Below are positions 16,879 to 25,265 of a stretch of 64,000 nt of DNA, in pieces. A program made the position numbers and the translations under genes. The stretch covers positions 1,159,501-1,223,500 of the forward strand of contig NZ_CP034437.1 of the NCBI RefSeq assembly GCF_003952225.1, in the 5' to 3' direction. The notes below the pieces were generated by a model. It saw only the letters and a program-made list of their open reading frames with translations, had not been told where the DNA came from and did no database searches. Positions within the stretch are counted from its first letter, which is position 1; each line of letters opens with the position of its first letter. Source of the stretch: Paenibacillus albus (GTDB lineage Bacteria > Bacillota > Bacilli > Paenibacillales > Paenibacillaceae).

Positions 16879-17778
16879 ATGCGAAGAAGCCTTACGCTGC
16901 TTACCTGTTGTTTGCTGCTCATGATCGGATTGGCATTAAGCGGATGTTCTTCAAGCAGATTGGGGAATGATATCGTGAGTCCTACCTCCAACATCGATGA
17001 CATTGAAATTTACAGCAAAGCTTTGAAGAGCAAAATGAGCTTCGATGTTTATACTCCGCCTGGCTATGATCCAAAGTTGAAATATCCGGTGCTATACATG
17101 CTTTATGGGTATGGGGGGAATCGCGGCTATGTTTTTGACAATATGGAGCTTGGTCAAGTCACCGACCGCCTTATTGAGAATGATGAAATCTCGCCGCTCA
17201 TTATCGTCTCGCCCGATTACGGAAACAGCTTTGCGGTAAACAGCGTCCCCGGACAAGGCATTAATCCAGGCAGTGTAGATGAAGGACTCTATGAAGACTA
17301 TTTACTAGAAGAGGTCATTCCTTACGTAGATAAGAATTACCGTACAATAGCCTCACGGGAAGGCCGTTATGTTGGCGGGTTCTCGATGGGAGGCTACGCA
17401 GCTCTTTATCTCGGGTTTAACCACACGGATCTATTCAGCAAGATTGGCGGGCACAGCGCAGCGATTTGGGATTATACGGACAATGATCAATATACGGATC
17501 AGCGCGACTGGCTCTACCCTACGGCTGCCTTGAGAGAGCGGCGGGATCCTTTTAAGCTTGCCGTCAGTCGCAACCTAGACGATGTACATATTTACTTAGA
17601 CGCGGGAGAGAATGATCAACTGGCTGCGGTGGATGAGAAGCTATTTACGTTATTAAAGAGTAAGCATGCACAAGTGGAGTGGCATACCTATCCCGGTTAC
17701 CATTCTGCATCCTATTGGATGGAGCATTTTGCGGATTATTTGAAGTTTTATTCCGGTGATACTGGCTCAAAAGGATAG
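16879..17778 (+). CDS. Lipoprotein esterase, esterase-D / alpha-beta hydrolase fold (PF00756)
   Basis: A 299-residue secreted lipoprotein: the signal ends LALSGC, the lipidated cysteine being near residue 23. The body has the esterase fold with nucleophile-elbow GGFSMGGYAALYLGF, an acidic residue in IYLDAGENDQ and the catalytic histidine in WHTYPGYHSASYW. Relatives include feruloyl and acetyl-xylan esterases, and siderophore esterases. It would act at the outer face of the membrane, releasing acyl or aryl groups from glycans or other esters. It stands alone between a terminator and a small gene. Confidence 0.87.
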   Translation: MRRSLTLLTCCLLLMIGLALSGCSSSRLGNDIVSPTSNIDDIEIYSKALKSKMSFDVYTPPGYDPKLKYPVLYMLYGYGGNRGYVFDNMELGQVTDRLIENDEISPLIIVSPDYGNSFAVNSVPGQGINPGSVDEGLYEDYLLEEVIPYVDKNYRTIASREGRYVGGFSMGGYAALYLGFNHTDLFSKIGGHSAAIWDYTDNDQYTDQRDWLYPTAALRERRDPFKLAVSRNLDDVHIYLDAGENDQLAAVDEKLFTLLKSKHAQVEWHTYPGYHSASYWMEHFADYLKFYSGDTGSKG

Positions 17779-17854
17779 CTCGGATCAATTTTATGTATCT
17801 AGATGAGTTCGTGCTATAATGAAGTATTCGAAATAAGTAGAGTGGTGGAATAAG

Positions 17855-18094
17855 ATGCCTGACAGGCAAAGTTTTAAGGACTACAATTTGAAGGTGAAAG
17901 AAACGTTTAATGCGACCAGCAATGAAGTTGTATTAACGGTAACGGAAGCCGGAAGTTCATTAGGCCTCTCCAAGGATCAAATGAAGATCTACGTAGAGAA
18001 GAATAAACTAACCAAAATTTCTATTATGAGAAGTGTTCATCGGTATCTGTTGTTAAAAAGCGAAATTGACGTGATCCTTAGTCGGAAGAAATAA
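17855..18094 (+). CDS. Small helix-turn-helix-like protein, function unknown
   Basis: A 79-residue basic protein. The central part (LTVTEAGSSLGLSKDQMKIY, then a basic stretch and YLLLKSEIDVILSRKK) resembles a MerR- or excisionase-type HTH that pairs with a beta-wing. GTGG lies 8 nt before the ATG, with a TATAAT -10 candidate at 17814-17819. No partner gene is evident. I do not recognise a named family; the DNA-binding call is tentative. Confidence 0.6.
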   Translation: MPDRQSFKDYNLKVKETFNATSNEVVLTVTEAGSSLGLSKDQMKIYVEKNKLTKISIMRSVHRYLLLKSEIDVILSRKK

Positions 18095-18270
18095 CGCTGC
18101 GCGGGATGTTTGTGGCTACTTGAATAATATGGTTTCGCTAATTTAGCCATAGTGTGGTATCATTTAATATACGTATAGTGGACGTAATGTCACATGCCGA
18201 GAAGGTCGCGATGCTGCCTTTAACGATATGTGGCTTTTTTATGATGCATAAACTAAAGGAGGGCTTGCTA

Positions 18271-18519
18271 ATGTATTTTTCCCGAAAGAGACCCCCGGAA
18301 GATTATCCGACTGAAATGACAGCCATTTGGAAATGTGCCAAAGAGGGCTGCAACGGCTGGATGAGAAAGGGCTATTCATTTGAGGACGTGCCAACCTGCG
18401 CACAATGCATGTCTCCGATGGTTACTAGTATGAAAGAGCTTCCCGTATTGTATGATTCGGGACTTGACCGCAAGGCAGCGGTAAAGAGTATGAAAGTGAA
18501 GAATACGCCTTCTGAATAA
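18271..18519 (+). CDS. YdjO-like cold-inducible zinc-ribbon protein
   Basis: An 82-residue protein with two CxxxxC/CxxC-type knuckles, IWKCAKEGCNGWMRKGY and CAQCMSPMV, matching the YdjO family, whose B. subtilis member is cold-induced. The ATG at 18271 has AAAGGAGGG 7 nt upstream, far better than the in-frame start at 18154. The 5' untranslated region is about 100 nt or more. The four cysteines suggest one structural zinc. The molecular role is unknown. Confidence 0.8.
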   Translation: MYFSRKRPPEDYPTEMTAIWKCAKEGCNGWMRKGYSFEDVPTCAQCMSPMVTSMKELPVLYDSGLDRKAAVKSMKVKNTPSE

Positions 18520-18572
18520 CACCGAACTGATACTTGGTTTGACTTCGTTTGTTCTTGTAAAGGAGTACAGGT

Positions 18573-19709
18573 ATGGATTTAAAAGAAGAGATGCTGCAGC
18601 TGAACATTAAGAATGCGATTAAGGGTGCAGTTGTAACTGGTTTGAAGGATATTCTTACCCAGCTAACCAAAGAACGCTTGAATTTTATTGCGGCCAATTG
18701 TGCGCTTGCGGGGCGCTCGAAGCTGAAGAAGCAGGAGCTTGTCGATGCGCTCTACGAGCTGATTACGAATGTGTCGGCCATACGGACAAGTTTCTTATCT
18801 GCAGAGACGAAGGAATGGGAGCTTGTTAACCGGCTTCTTGATGTTCCGTACATTCAGGACAATGAGATATTTGTAGATGCATACTTGTTCTTGATGGACA
18901 AAGGCTTGGTATTTACTTTCCTGGAGCAGGACAAGCTGTACTTTGTTATGCCGGAGGAAGTCAAGGCCGTCTATATGAAGCTGGATCTCAAAGCTTTTCA
19001 GAAGGAGCGCGACGTACAGCAGCTCGTGCTGCGTTATACGGATGCTGCGGCTAACTTGTATGGCATCATCCCTGTGCAGAAGCTAATTGAGATTATTAAT
19101 GAGCAGAACGACATGAGCCTGGCAGAAGCGCAATTCAATTCCATCCTGAAATCCGTTTCTGATAAGGTGCTGACCTGGGATGTCCAGCGCGGGTTCTTAT
19201 TTAGCGAGGGCTTGGACGGAGAGAGCCTGGACGATTATGAAGCGTTCTTGGAGAGCGTGAAGGACAAGCCTTATTACATCCCTCCACAAGAAATGCTGCT
19301 TCGTTATGCGGACATTGATTATTTTGAGATGACGCCACAGCTCGAGGCATTGAAGAGCTATATTATGTTGAAACTCGGCAAAGTCGAGCGGTTGGCTGAA
19401 GCGCTCGTAGATGATATCCAGCTTGCATGCTCGATGGAAGAGCCGCTTGGCGTTGTCATGGAAGAGTTTGAGTTACGCAAAATCCGTCTAAGCAAGAAGC
19501 AGCTGGACGAGATTATGCCGCTAATTATTCAGGTGCATAATACGACGAGAATGTGGTCCATTCGCGGCTTTACACCTGATGAGCTAAGCACGAGTCAGAA
19601 TGCGAGTGGAAGTAACGTAGTCCAGTTCCCGGCAGCATCCTCGAAAATCGGCAGAAACGAGCCATGCCCATGCGGCAGCGGCAAAAAACATAAGAAGTGC
19701 TGTCTGTAA
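18573..19709 (+). CDS. SEC-C metal-binding protein with Rho-N/SAP-like N-terminus
   Basis: A 378-residue cytosolic protein. Residues about 18-65 ([19 protein letters not shown] then [14 protein letters not shown]) resemble Rho-N/SAP-type helical nucleic-acid-binding folds. A long helical middle follows, and the C-terminus is a SEC-C zinc motif, [17 protein letters not shown], like that of SecA. The first 65 residues and last 17 closely match those of the gene at 20069, so the two are paralogues with different middles. An AAAGGAG site precedes the ATG. Function unknown. Confidence 0.85.
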   Translation: MDLKEEMLQLNIKNAIKGAVVTGLKDILTQLTKERLNFIAANCALAGRSKLKKQELVDALYELITNVSAIRTSFLSAETKEWELVNRLLDVPYIQDNEIFVDAYLFLMDKGLVFTFLEQDKLYFVMPEEVKAVYMKLDLKAFQKERDVQQLVLRYTDAAANLYGIIPVQKLIEIINEQNDMSLAEAQFNSILKSVSDKVLTWDVQRGFLFSEGLDGESLDDYEAFLESVKDKPYYIPPQEMLLRYADIDYFEMTPQLEALKSYIMLKLGKVERLAEALVDDIQLACSMEEPLGVVMEEFELRKIRLSKKQLDEIMPLIIQVHNTTRMWSIRGFTPDELSTSQNASGSNVVQFPAASSKIGRNEPCPCGSGKKHKKCCL

Positions 19710-20068
19710 CGGCGTATAGTCGCCTTCAGTCGAAAGCCCAGTCCGTATGAGGATTGGGCTTTATTTGTGTGCTTAGAAGTTGAGGTGGGATGCAGGAAGT
19801 ATGATGCACGAAGCATCAAGGTGCGTAAGGATAAGCGCCCCTACCTGCTCTAGAAATGTATCAGCATTGTTGAGTAAGAGTGAATTTATCATTGTACATG
19901 GACCATAAGTTAATCCAAAACTTTCAAAGTGGCGCCTAAGCAGAATAGGATAATCCAACGATAAAAATCATTGCTTGTAATTATTGGGATAGGCTTATCC
20001 CGCCAAACGTGGTAAAATAGCTTGGTTATGAAGTCATTTGTTGTGACGGATAGAAAGGGTCTAACATT
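19710..20068 (+). other. Intergenic region between the two SEC-C genes
   Basis: It holds the terminator at 19734-19766, about 200 nt with no convincing gene, a small inverted repeat GGGATA-GGCT-TATCCC at 19984-19999, and a TAAAAT -10 candidate at 20013-20018 for the second gene. A short minus-strand frame here has no ribosome site. Confidence 0.6.
19734..19766 (+). terminator. Terminator after the first SEC-C gene
   Basis: An 11-bp stem (AAGCCCAGTCC / GGATTGGGCTT, one G-U pair), a 6-nt loop and a T-rich tail. Confidence 0.85.
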
Positions 20069-20518
20069 ATGGATTTAGCAATAACAACTCAACTTAGCGA
20101 TATTTTGTCAGCTCTGACCAAAGATCGTTTGAACCAGATTGCCGCTGCATGTGAGCTTGCTGGCCGTTCGAAGCTGAAGAAGCAGGAGCTTGCTGATGCG
20201 CTCGTTCAGCTCCTTACTGACGCTGAATTCCCGCAATCGAGTCTGCAGCACCCTGATATGCCGGTAGAGATCCAGGAACTTCTCAGCAGCACAGCAGCAC
20301 AAGCATCTGAAGCCCCTGCAGCACCTGAGGCGAAGCCAGAGGCTGCGCAAGCTACAGCGCAAGCACAAACGGCTGCAGCAAGCGTTACAAGCCAGATTCG
20401 CGCTTCCTATAAGAGAACGATCACAGCGCCTCGCCGTCCGGTTACGTCTGTCAAGATTGGCAGAAACGAGCCTTGCCCGTGCGGAAGCGGGAAGAAATAT
20501 AAGAAATGCTGCTTGTAA
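20069..20518 (+). CDS. Short SEC-C protein, paralogue of the 18573 gene
   Basis: A 149-residue protein: an N-terminal Rho-N/SAP-like segment ([20 protein letters not shown], then [14 protein letters not shown]), an alanine/proline/glutamine-rich linker at residues about 75-115, then a basic stretch ([12 protein letters not shown]) and SEC-C motif [17 protein letters not shown]. It keeps both ends of the longer neighbour but has lost the roughly 280-residue middle. An AAAGG site lies upstream of the ATG. A nucleic-acid or ribosome-linked role is only a guess from the fold and charge. Confidence 0.85.
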   Translation: MDLAITTQLSDILSALTKDRLNQIAAACELAGRSKLKKQELADALVQLLTDAEFPQSSLQHPDMPVEIQELLSSTAAQASEAPAAPEAKPEAAQATAQAQTAAASVTSQIRASYKRTITAPRRPVTSVKIGRNEPCPCGSGKKYKKCCL

Positions 20519-20534
20519 ATGAAGCTGCTAGAGT

Positions 20535-20563
20535 AACCACATCCATATTGGGTGTGGTTTTTG
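20535..20563 (+). terminator. Terminator after the second SEC-C gene
   Basis: Stem AACCACATCC / GGGTGTGGTT (one G-U pair) followed by TTTTTGCT. It is nearly identical to the one at 16787-16817. Confidence 0.88.
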
Positions 20564-20744
20564 CTATATATATAAATTTTTAAACAATTGACGAAGCTGT
20601 GAACTCCTCTTAATATAGATTAAAAGCATGTTAGCGTTCACAAGGGATTCTGCTAGGGTTATACTTTGTTGCTGTTTGGTGATAAAGCGTCGCAGTTTTT
20701 CAGAACAGATGTAATGCTTTATACACGAGAGGGGAAATACCGTT

Positions 20745-21821
20745 ATGAGAAAATGGTCATTATTAGTACTCGTATGTTCTATCGTTCTACTGATTGTAGG
20801 TTGTGGCAGCAAGAAAGAAGAGACAAACAACGCAGCTAACACGACTGCAGCTGGCAACAACACAACTGCTAATGCAAATGCAGGCGATACAGAGACACCA
20901 GCGGAGAAATCGTACAAGATCGCAATTTCTCAAATCGTTGAGCATCCATCGCTTGATGCGACTCGCGAAGGCTTCCTGGCAGCGCTTAAAGACGCTGGCA
21001 TCGAAGAAGGCAAGAACCTGACAGTTGACTTCAACAACGCGCAAGGCGATTCCTCAAACAACCTGTCGATCGCTCAGAAGATCGCAGCAGAGAAGAATGA
21101 TCTTGTCTTTGCAATTGCTACGCCATCCGCGCAAGCAGTCGTTCAGCAAGTGAAGGATACGCCGGTCGTATTCGCAGCCGTTACAGATCCGCTGGCAGCG
21201 AAGATCGTTAGCAACCTGGATGCGCCAGGCGGCAACGTAACAGGCGCTTCAGATACGAATCCTGCAGCTACAACGCAGCTGTTTGACTTTGTAGCAGCAA
21301 ACTTCCCGAATGTGAAGACAGTCGGCGTTGTCATAAATGAAGGTGAAGAGAATGCTGTCGTGATGTCGAAGATGGCTGAAGAAGCATTGTCCAAGCACGG
21401 CATCAAGCTGATTAAAGCGGCTGTAACGAACACTTCTGAAGTGAAGCAAGCGGCAGAATCGCTGGTTGGCCGGGCTGATGCTATCTACATTACGCTAGAC
21501 AATATGGTTGTTAGCGGCGTAGATTCGATCATTCAAGTTGCACAGAAGAATAAGCTTCCGTTCTTCTCCTCTGACCGTGATACGGTAGAGAAAGGTGCTT
21601 TTGCAACTGTTGGCTTCAAATATTATGATCACGGCTATCAAGCTGGACAGATGGCTGTAGATATTCTTAAGAACGGCAAGAAACCAGGCGAGATCAAAGT
21701 AAGCATGCAAGAGAAGCTGGATCTGATCCTCAACCTGAAAGCAGCTGATGCTCTTGGTATTAAAGTGACAGACGAAATGAAGAATGCTGTTCAAGATCAA
21801 GCGCAAGACATCATTCAGTAA
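20745..21821 (+). CDS. ABC transporter substrate-binding lipoprotein (PF04392 type)
   Basis: A 358-residue lipoprotein: the signal ends LLIVGCGSKKEE, followed by a 30-residue Asn/Thr/Ala-rich tether. The body is a two-lobed periplasmic-binding fold with SYKIAISQIVEHPSLDATR, LVFAIATPSAQAV, PGGNVTGASDTNP and AIYITLDNMVVSG, typical of the PF04392 family that includes TrpX-like proteins. Relatives transport tryptophan or other aromatic or small ligands; the ligand here is not evident. GAGAGGGG precedes the ATG. It begins a three-gene transporter operon with an ungapped permease and ATPase. Confidence 0.9.
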   Translation: MRKWSLLVLVCSIVLLIVGCGSKKEETNNAANTTAAGNNTTANANAGDTETPAEKSYKIAISQIVEHPSLDATREGFLAALKDAGIEEGKNLTVDFNNAQGDSSNNLSIAQKIAAEKNDLVFAIATPSAQAVVQQVKDTPVVFAAVTDPLAAKIVSNLDAPGGNVTGASDTNPAATTQLFDFVAANFPNVKTVGVVINEGEENAVVMSKMAEEALSKHGIKLIKAAVTNTSEVKQAAESLVGRADAIYITLDNMVVSGVDSIIQVAQKNKLPFFSSDRDTVEKGAFATVGFKYYDHGYQAGQMAVDILKNGKKPGEIKVSMQEKLDLILNLKAADALGIKVTDEMKNAVQDQAQDIIQ

Positions 21822-21842
21822 TTCAGTAATCGGAGGTTCATC

Positions 21843-22760
21843 ATGCATGCTATCATTCATTCTATGCCAGGGGCTATTGAGCTAGGCTTGCTATACGCGC
21901 TGATGGCCCTCGGCGTCTACATCACGTTCCGCATTCTTGATTTTCCCGATTTGACGGTGGATGGAAGCTTCACAACGGGGGGAGCCATCGCCGCGACGAT
22001 GATTGCCCACGGAGCATCGCCTTGGCTTGCAACGATTGTTGCTTGTCTTGGCGGCTGTGCGGCTGGAATCGTTACAGGCCTCCTGCATACGAAGGGCCGG
22101 ATTAACGGGCTGCTGTCCGGGATTCTAATGATGATCGCGCTCTATTCCATTAACCTGCGGATTATGGGGCGTCCGAACATCTCGCTGCTCGGTCAGAATA
22201 CGATATTCAGCTCGCTTTCCATTCTGGCATTTATGATTGTTGCGGTGCTCCTCATCTTGGTACTGTTGAATCTGTTCCTCAAGACGGACCTCGGCCTTGC
22301 CCTGCGGGCGACCGGCGATAATGCGAGAATGATTCGCAGCTTCGGCGCGCATACCGACAATACGATTATTCTCGGCATCAGCTTATCGAATGGCCTCGTT
22401 GCGCTATCCGGTGCGCTCGTTGCTCAGCAAGCGGGTTATGCAGATAACTCGATGGGAATCGGGATGATCGTAATCGGTCTTGCTTCCGTTATTATCGGGG
22501 AAGCCATTCTTGGCGCGAGAACGATTCTGTGGGCGACGCTGGCTGCGGTGCTAGGCTCGATCGTATACCGAATTGTCGTTGCTTTGGCGCTTCAGGTCGA
22601 TTGGCTCGATGCATCCGATCTGAAGATCATTACGGCGGTTATCGTTATCGTAGCGCTTATTATTCCAACCGCTCAGCGGTCTTGGAAGCAGAAGCACGCG
22701 GCGCGTAAACGTTCTGCAGAACTGGCCGAAATGTTCGCGGCTGCGGGAGGTGAGCGTTAA
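21843..22760 (+). CDS. ABC transporter permease (PF02653 type)
   Basis: A 305-residue membrane protein with about eight or nine TM segments. The family pattern is ALMALGVYITFRILDFPDLT, DGSFTTGGA, GLLHTKGRINGLLSGILMMI and a central LGLALRATGDNARMIRSFG loop. It starts 21 nt after the binding-protein gene with GGAGGTTC upstream. Its stop overlaps the ATPase start (TAATG), so the two are translationally coupled. Confidence 0.9.
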   Translation: MHAIIHSMPGAIELGLLYALMALGVYITFRILDFPDLTVDGSFTTGGAIAATMIAHGASPWLATIVACLGGCAAGIVTGLLHTKGRINGLLSGILMMIALYSINLRIMGRPNISLLGQNTIFSSLSILAFMIVAVLLILVLLNLFLKTDLGLALRATGDNARMIRSFGAHTDNTIILGISLSNGLVALSGALVAQQAGYADNSMGIGMIVIGLASVIIGEAILGARTILWATLAAVLGSIVYRIVVALALQVDWLDASDLKIITAVIVIVALIIPTAQRSWKQKHAARKRSAELAEMFAAAGGER

Positions 22761-23554
22761 TGCTGGAGCTATCTAAGGTGTCTAAGCTCTTCTTCCCCGG
22801 AACGCCGGATGAGAAGGCGGCGCTTATTGGCATTAATCTTACTCTGAAACCGGGGGATTTCGTAACGGTTATCGGAAGTAACGGTGCCGGGAAGTCGACG
22901 CTGATGAATATTATTTCCGGTGTCGTCTCGCCGGATTCGGGCGATGTGCGCATCGACGGCAACATTGTCTCGGAGCTGCCGGAGTACAAGCGTGGCCGCT
23001 GGATCGGCCGCGTCTTCCAGGATCCGATGGCGGGCACTGCGCCCCATCTGACGATTGAGGAGAACCTGTCGATTGCGTATGTAAGAGGCAAGAAGCGCGG
23101 ATTAAGCTTCGGTATCACGCGTGCGAAGCGAGCTTTCTTCCAAGAACAGCTGAAGAAGCTGGGGATCGGCCTTGATAATCGGCTGCGTGCCAAGGTTGGG
23201 CAGCTGTCCGGCGGGGAACGCCAAGCGCTCAGCCTGCTCATGGCGACGTTCACCGAGCCGCAGATTCTTCTGCTGGATGAGCATACCGCGGCACTTGACC
23301 CGGCGCGAGCCGAGCTTATTACGCGCCTCACGGAGAGCATCGTTCGCGAGATGAAGTTAACGACCTTAATGGTCACGCACAACATGGAGCAGGCGATACG
23401 ACTTGGCAACAGGCTAATTATGATGGATAAGGGCCGTATCATCCTCGATATTGACGAGCAGCGCAAGAAAGACCTGACGGTCGAGCAGCTGCTTCGCGAA
23501 TTCGAGAACATCAGCGGTCATAAGATGGCGGATGATCGTGTTGTGTTTGGTTAA
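22760..23554 (+). CDS. ABC transporter ATP-binding protein
   Basis: A 264-residue ATPase for the upstream permease: Walker A GSNGAGKST, Q-loop VFQDPMAG, signature LSGGERQALSLLMAT, Walker B ILLLDEHTAALDP and the H-loop histidine in LMVTHNMEQA. GGAGGTGA lies before the ATG. It is the last gene of the operon, followed by a strong terminator. Confidence 0.95.
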   Translation: MLELSKVSKLFFPGTPDEKAALIGINLTLKPGDFVTVIGSNGAGKSTLMNIISGVVSPDSGDVRIDGNIVSELPEYKRGRWIGRVFQDPMAGTAPHLTIEENLSIAYVRGKKRGLSFGITRAKRAFFQEQLKKLGIGLDNRLRAKVGQLSGGERQALSLLMATFTEPQILLLDEHTAALDPARAELITRLTESIVREMKLTTLMVTHNMEQAIRLGNRLIMMDKGRIILDIDEQRKKDLTVEQLLREFENISGHKMADDRVVFG

Positions 23555-23570
23555 ATCAGATAAAGTAACT

Positions 23571-23609
23571 AAAGCTGCCGAGCAAATGCCCGGCAGCTTT
23601 TTTTTTACA
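23571..23609 (+). terminator. Terminator of the PF04392-type ABC operon
   Basis: A perfect stem AAAGCTGCCG / CGGCAGCTTT with a 10-nt loop and nine T residues. The T run reaches the converging LysR gene's stop region. Confidence 0.92.
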
Positions 23610-24456
23610 TGCCCAGCAGCTCCAGCCCCAATCTCACGGTGAGATGCTCCTGCTGTTCGGTGAGATACTGCGCATACGCTCTGATCGTCGGCGTCTCAAA
23701 CTCGCATGGCAGCCGAAACAGCTGCTTCTCATCCAGATAAGGCTGCGCAATCGATATTGGCAAAAAACCGAAACCAGTGCCTTGCAGCAGCATCGTCAGC
23801 ATAATGGTGGAATGATCGGTATGCAGCGCAGGTACATACCCATTGCCCACTACGCCAGCAAACCAGTCTGGGAAAGGGTAGCCCCACTCGATATGCAAGT
23901 AAGAAGGGGAGAAGAAGTCCGCCTTATCCACCGCGGCTGTCCGTTCTACAGCGGAGACAAGTATAATCTCATCCTCAAACAGGAGCTGCTGAGTCACCTT
24001 CGGATGAGCGGGCGGATCAAAACGAACGGAGACGTGCACGACGCCGTCTTGCAGTAGATCGCGGACCATATAGCCGGCATCGATGTTGCTGAGGAATTTC
24101 ACTGCAATCTCGGGGTGGGCTTCACGGAACGCGAGTATATGAGGCAGATACCGATAGTGCCACACAGAGCCAGGCCCGCTCAGGACGAGCTGGTGCTCGA
24201 ATTGCTCCGACAGCGTCAGCTTGCTCTCCTCATACAGTCGCATCATCCGCTCCGCGTAAGGGAGGAAGGCGATGCCCGCCTGTGTCAGGCTGACATTGCG
24301 ATTGTCGCGCAGGAACAGCGTTTTGCCGACCGCTGCTTCCAGTCCTTTGATACGTGCGGTAACAGCAGATTGAGAGATATGCAGATGCTCGGCGGCTTTG
24401 GTGAAATTCTGGATTTGGCATATCGCTAAGAAAGCTTCCAGCTGGGAGGAATCCAA
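23605..24456 (-). CDS. LysR-family transcriptional regulator
   Basis: A 283-residue LTTR. Residues 1-60 form the HTH (LEAFLAICQIQNFTKAAEHL, then HISQSAVTARIKGLE); the rest is a two-lobed effector domain. The start is TTG 24456, with a GAGGAG site about 14 nt upstream, a weak spacing; I see no better start. It is divergent from the GNAT gene across 139 bp containing a perfect long-range inverted repeat, the usual LysR arrangement, so the acetyltransferase gene is its likely target. Effector unknown. Confidence 0.9.
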   Translation of the reverse strand: MDSSQLEAFLAICQIQNFTKAAEHLHISQSAVTARIKGLEAAVGKTLFLRDNRNVSLTQAGIAFLPYAERMMRLYEESKLTLSEQFEHQLVLSGPGSVWHYRYLPHILAFREAHPEIAVKFLSNIDAGYMVRDLLQDGVVHVSVRFDPPAHPKVTQQLLFEDEIILVSAVERTAAVDKADFFSPSYLHIEWGYPFPDWFAGVVGNGYVPALHTDHSTIMLTMLLQGTGFGFLPISIAQPYLDEKQLFRLPCEFETPTIRAYAQYLTEQQEHLTVRLGLELLGM

Positions 24457-24481
24457 GGCTCGATGTACACTCCTCTCGCAC

Positions 24482-24535
24482 TATGATTTGTTTTATCGAT
24501 TATTATGAGTCAAATTATTCGTTATACAAATCATA
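24482..24535. promoter_or_regulatory. Inverted repeat in the LysR/GNAT divergent promoter
   Basis: TATGATTTGT at 24482-24491 and ACAAATCATA at 24526-24535 are perfect 10-bp arms 34 nt apart. They could be two sites of a LysR tetramer controlling both genes. Confidence 0.5.
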
Positions 24536-24595
24536 ACCTCTCCTATATCATATGGCTATATCCAAGGCATACTGCAAGCGAGGGAGTGTTTAACG

Positions 24596-25102
24596 ATGCA
24601 AAATATGACGTACCAACAACTGCATGCCATTAATGATTTCGACCTACAGGAGCTGTCCGAGCTGCTGATAAAGGTAGTGGAGGATGGGGCATCCATTGGC
24701 TTCTTGCCGCCGCTATCTGAACAAGATGCCGCACAATATTGGACAACTGTACTTGCGCGGGACGTTATCCTGTTCGTTGCGCGCATGAACGGACGCATAG
24801 CCGGCACTGTTCAGCTCCATCTATGCATGAAGCCAAACGGCACTCACCGCGCGGAGATCGCGAAGCTCATGACACACCCCGACTGCAGGCGTAACGGAAT
24901 CGGACGTCAGCTCATGCTGGCTGCAGAGGAAAGAGCGAAGCGAGAGGCTCGTTCATTACTCGTCCTCGATACAAGAGAAGGTGATCCATCGAATTTGCTG
25001 TATACTTCGCTTGGTTACATCCAAGCAGGGCGAATACCAGGCTTTGCACAATCAGCTAATGGAGAACTAGACGCAACGATTCTATATTACAAAAAGATAT
25101 AA
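24596..25102 (+). CDS. GNAT-family N-acetyltransferase
   Basis: A 168-residue acetyl-CoA-dependent acetyltransferase. The acetyl-CoA binding loop is in MTHPDCRRNGIGRQLMLAAE, preceded by the beta-strand IAGTVQLHL and followed by SLLVLDTREGDPSNLLY and LGYIQAGRIP. It has a GAGGGAG site before the ATG. The substrate cannot be inferred; resistance to an amine-containing toxin or metabolite detoxification is possible given the divergent LysR regulator. Confidence 0.9.
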   Translation: MQNMTYQQLHAINDFDLQELSELLIKVVEDGASIGFLPPLSEQDAAQYWTTVLARDVILFVARMNGRIAGTVQLHLCMKPNGTHRAEIAKLMTHPDCRRNGIGRQLMLAAEERAKREARSLLVLDTREGDPSNLLYTSLGYIQAGRIPGFAQSANGELDATILYYKKI

Positions 25103-25119
25103 AGAGCATCAAATCGACT

Positions 25120-25148
25120 CCGCAATCTCACATGATTGTGGATTTTTT
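25120..25148 (+). terminator. Terminator after the GNAT gene
   Basis: Stem CCGCAATC / GATTGTGG (one G-U pair) with a 6-nt loop and a T run. Confidence 0.8.
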
Positions 25149-25265
25149 GTTTTTCATGTCGAAAGTTATTTCCTCTTGTTTCCATAGATATGAAATCATA
25201 GAATGGGAAGGAGACACCATATACTTGTACAGGATGGGATAAACAAGCCATACAGGGGGTCTGAT

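Noticed and set aside
20564-20744. T-box leader for the ABC operon.
   Set aside because: The AGGGTGG-type T-box sequence and a terminator hairpin before the gene are absent.
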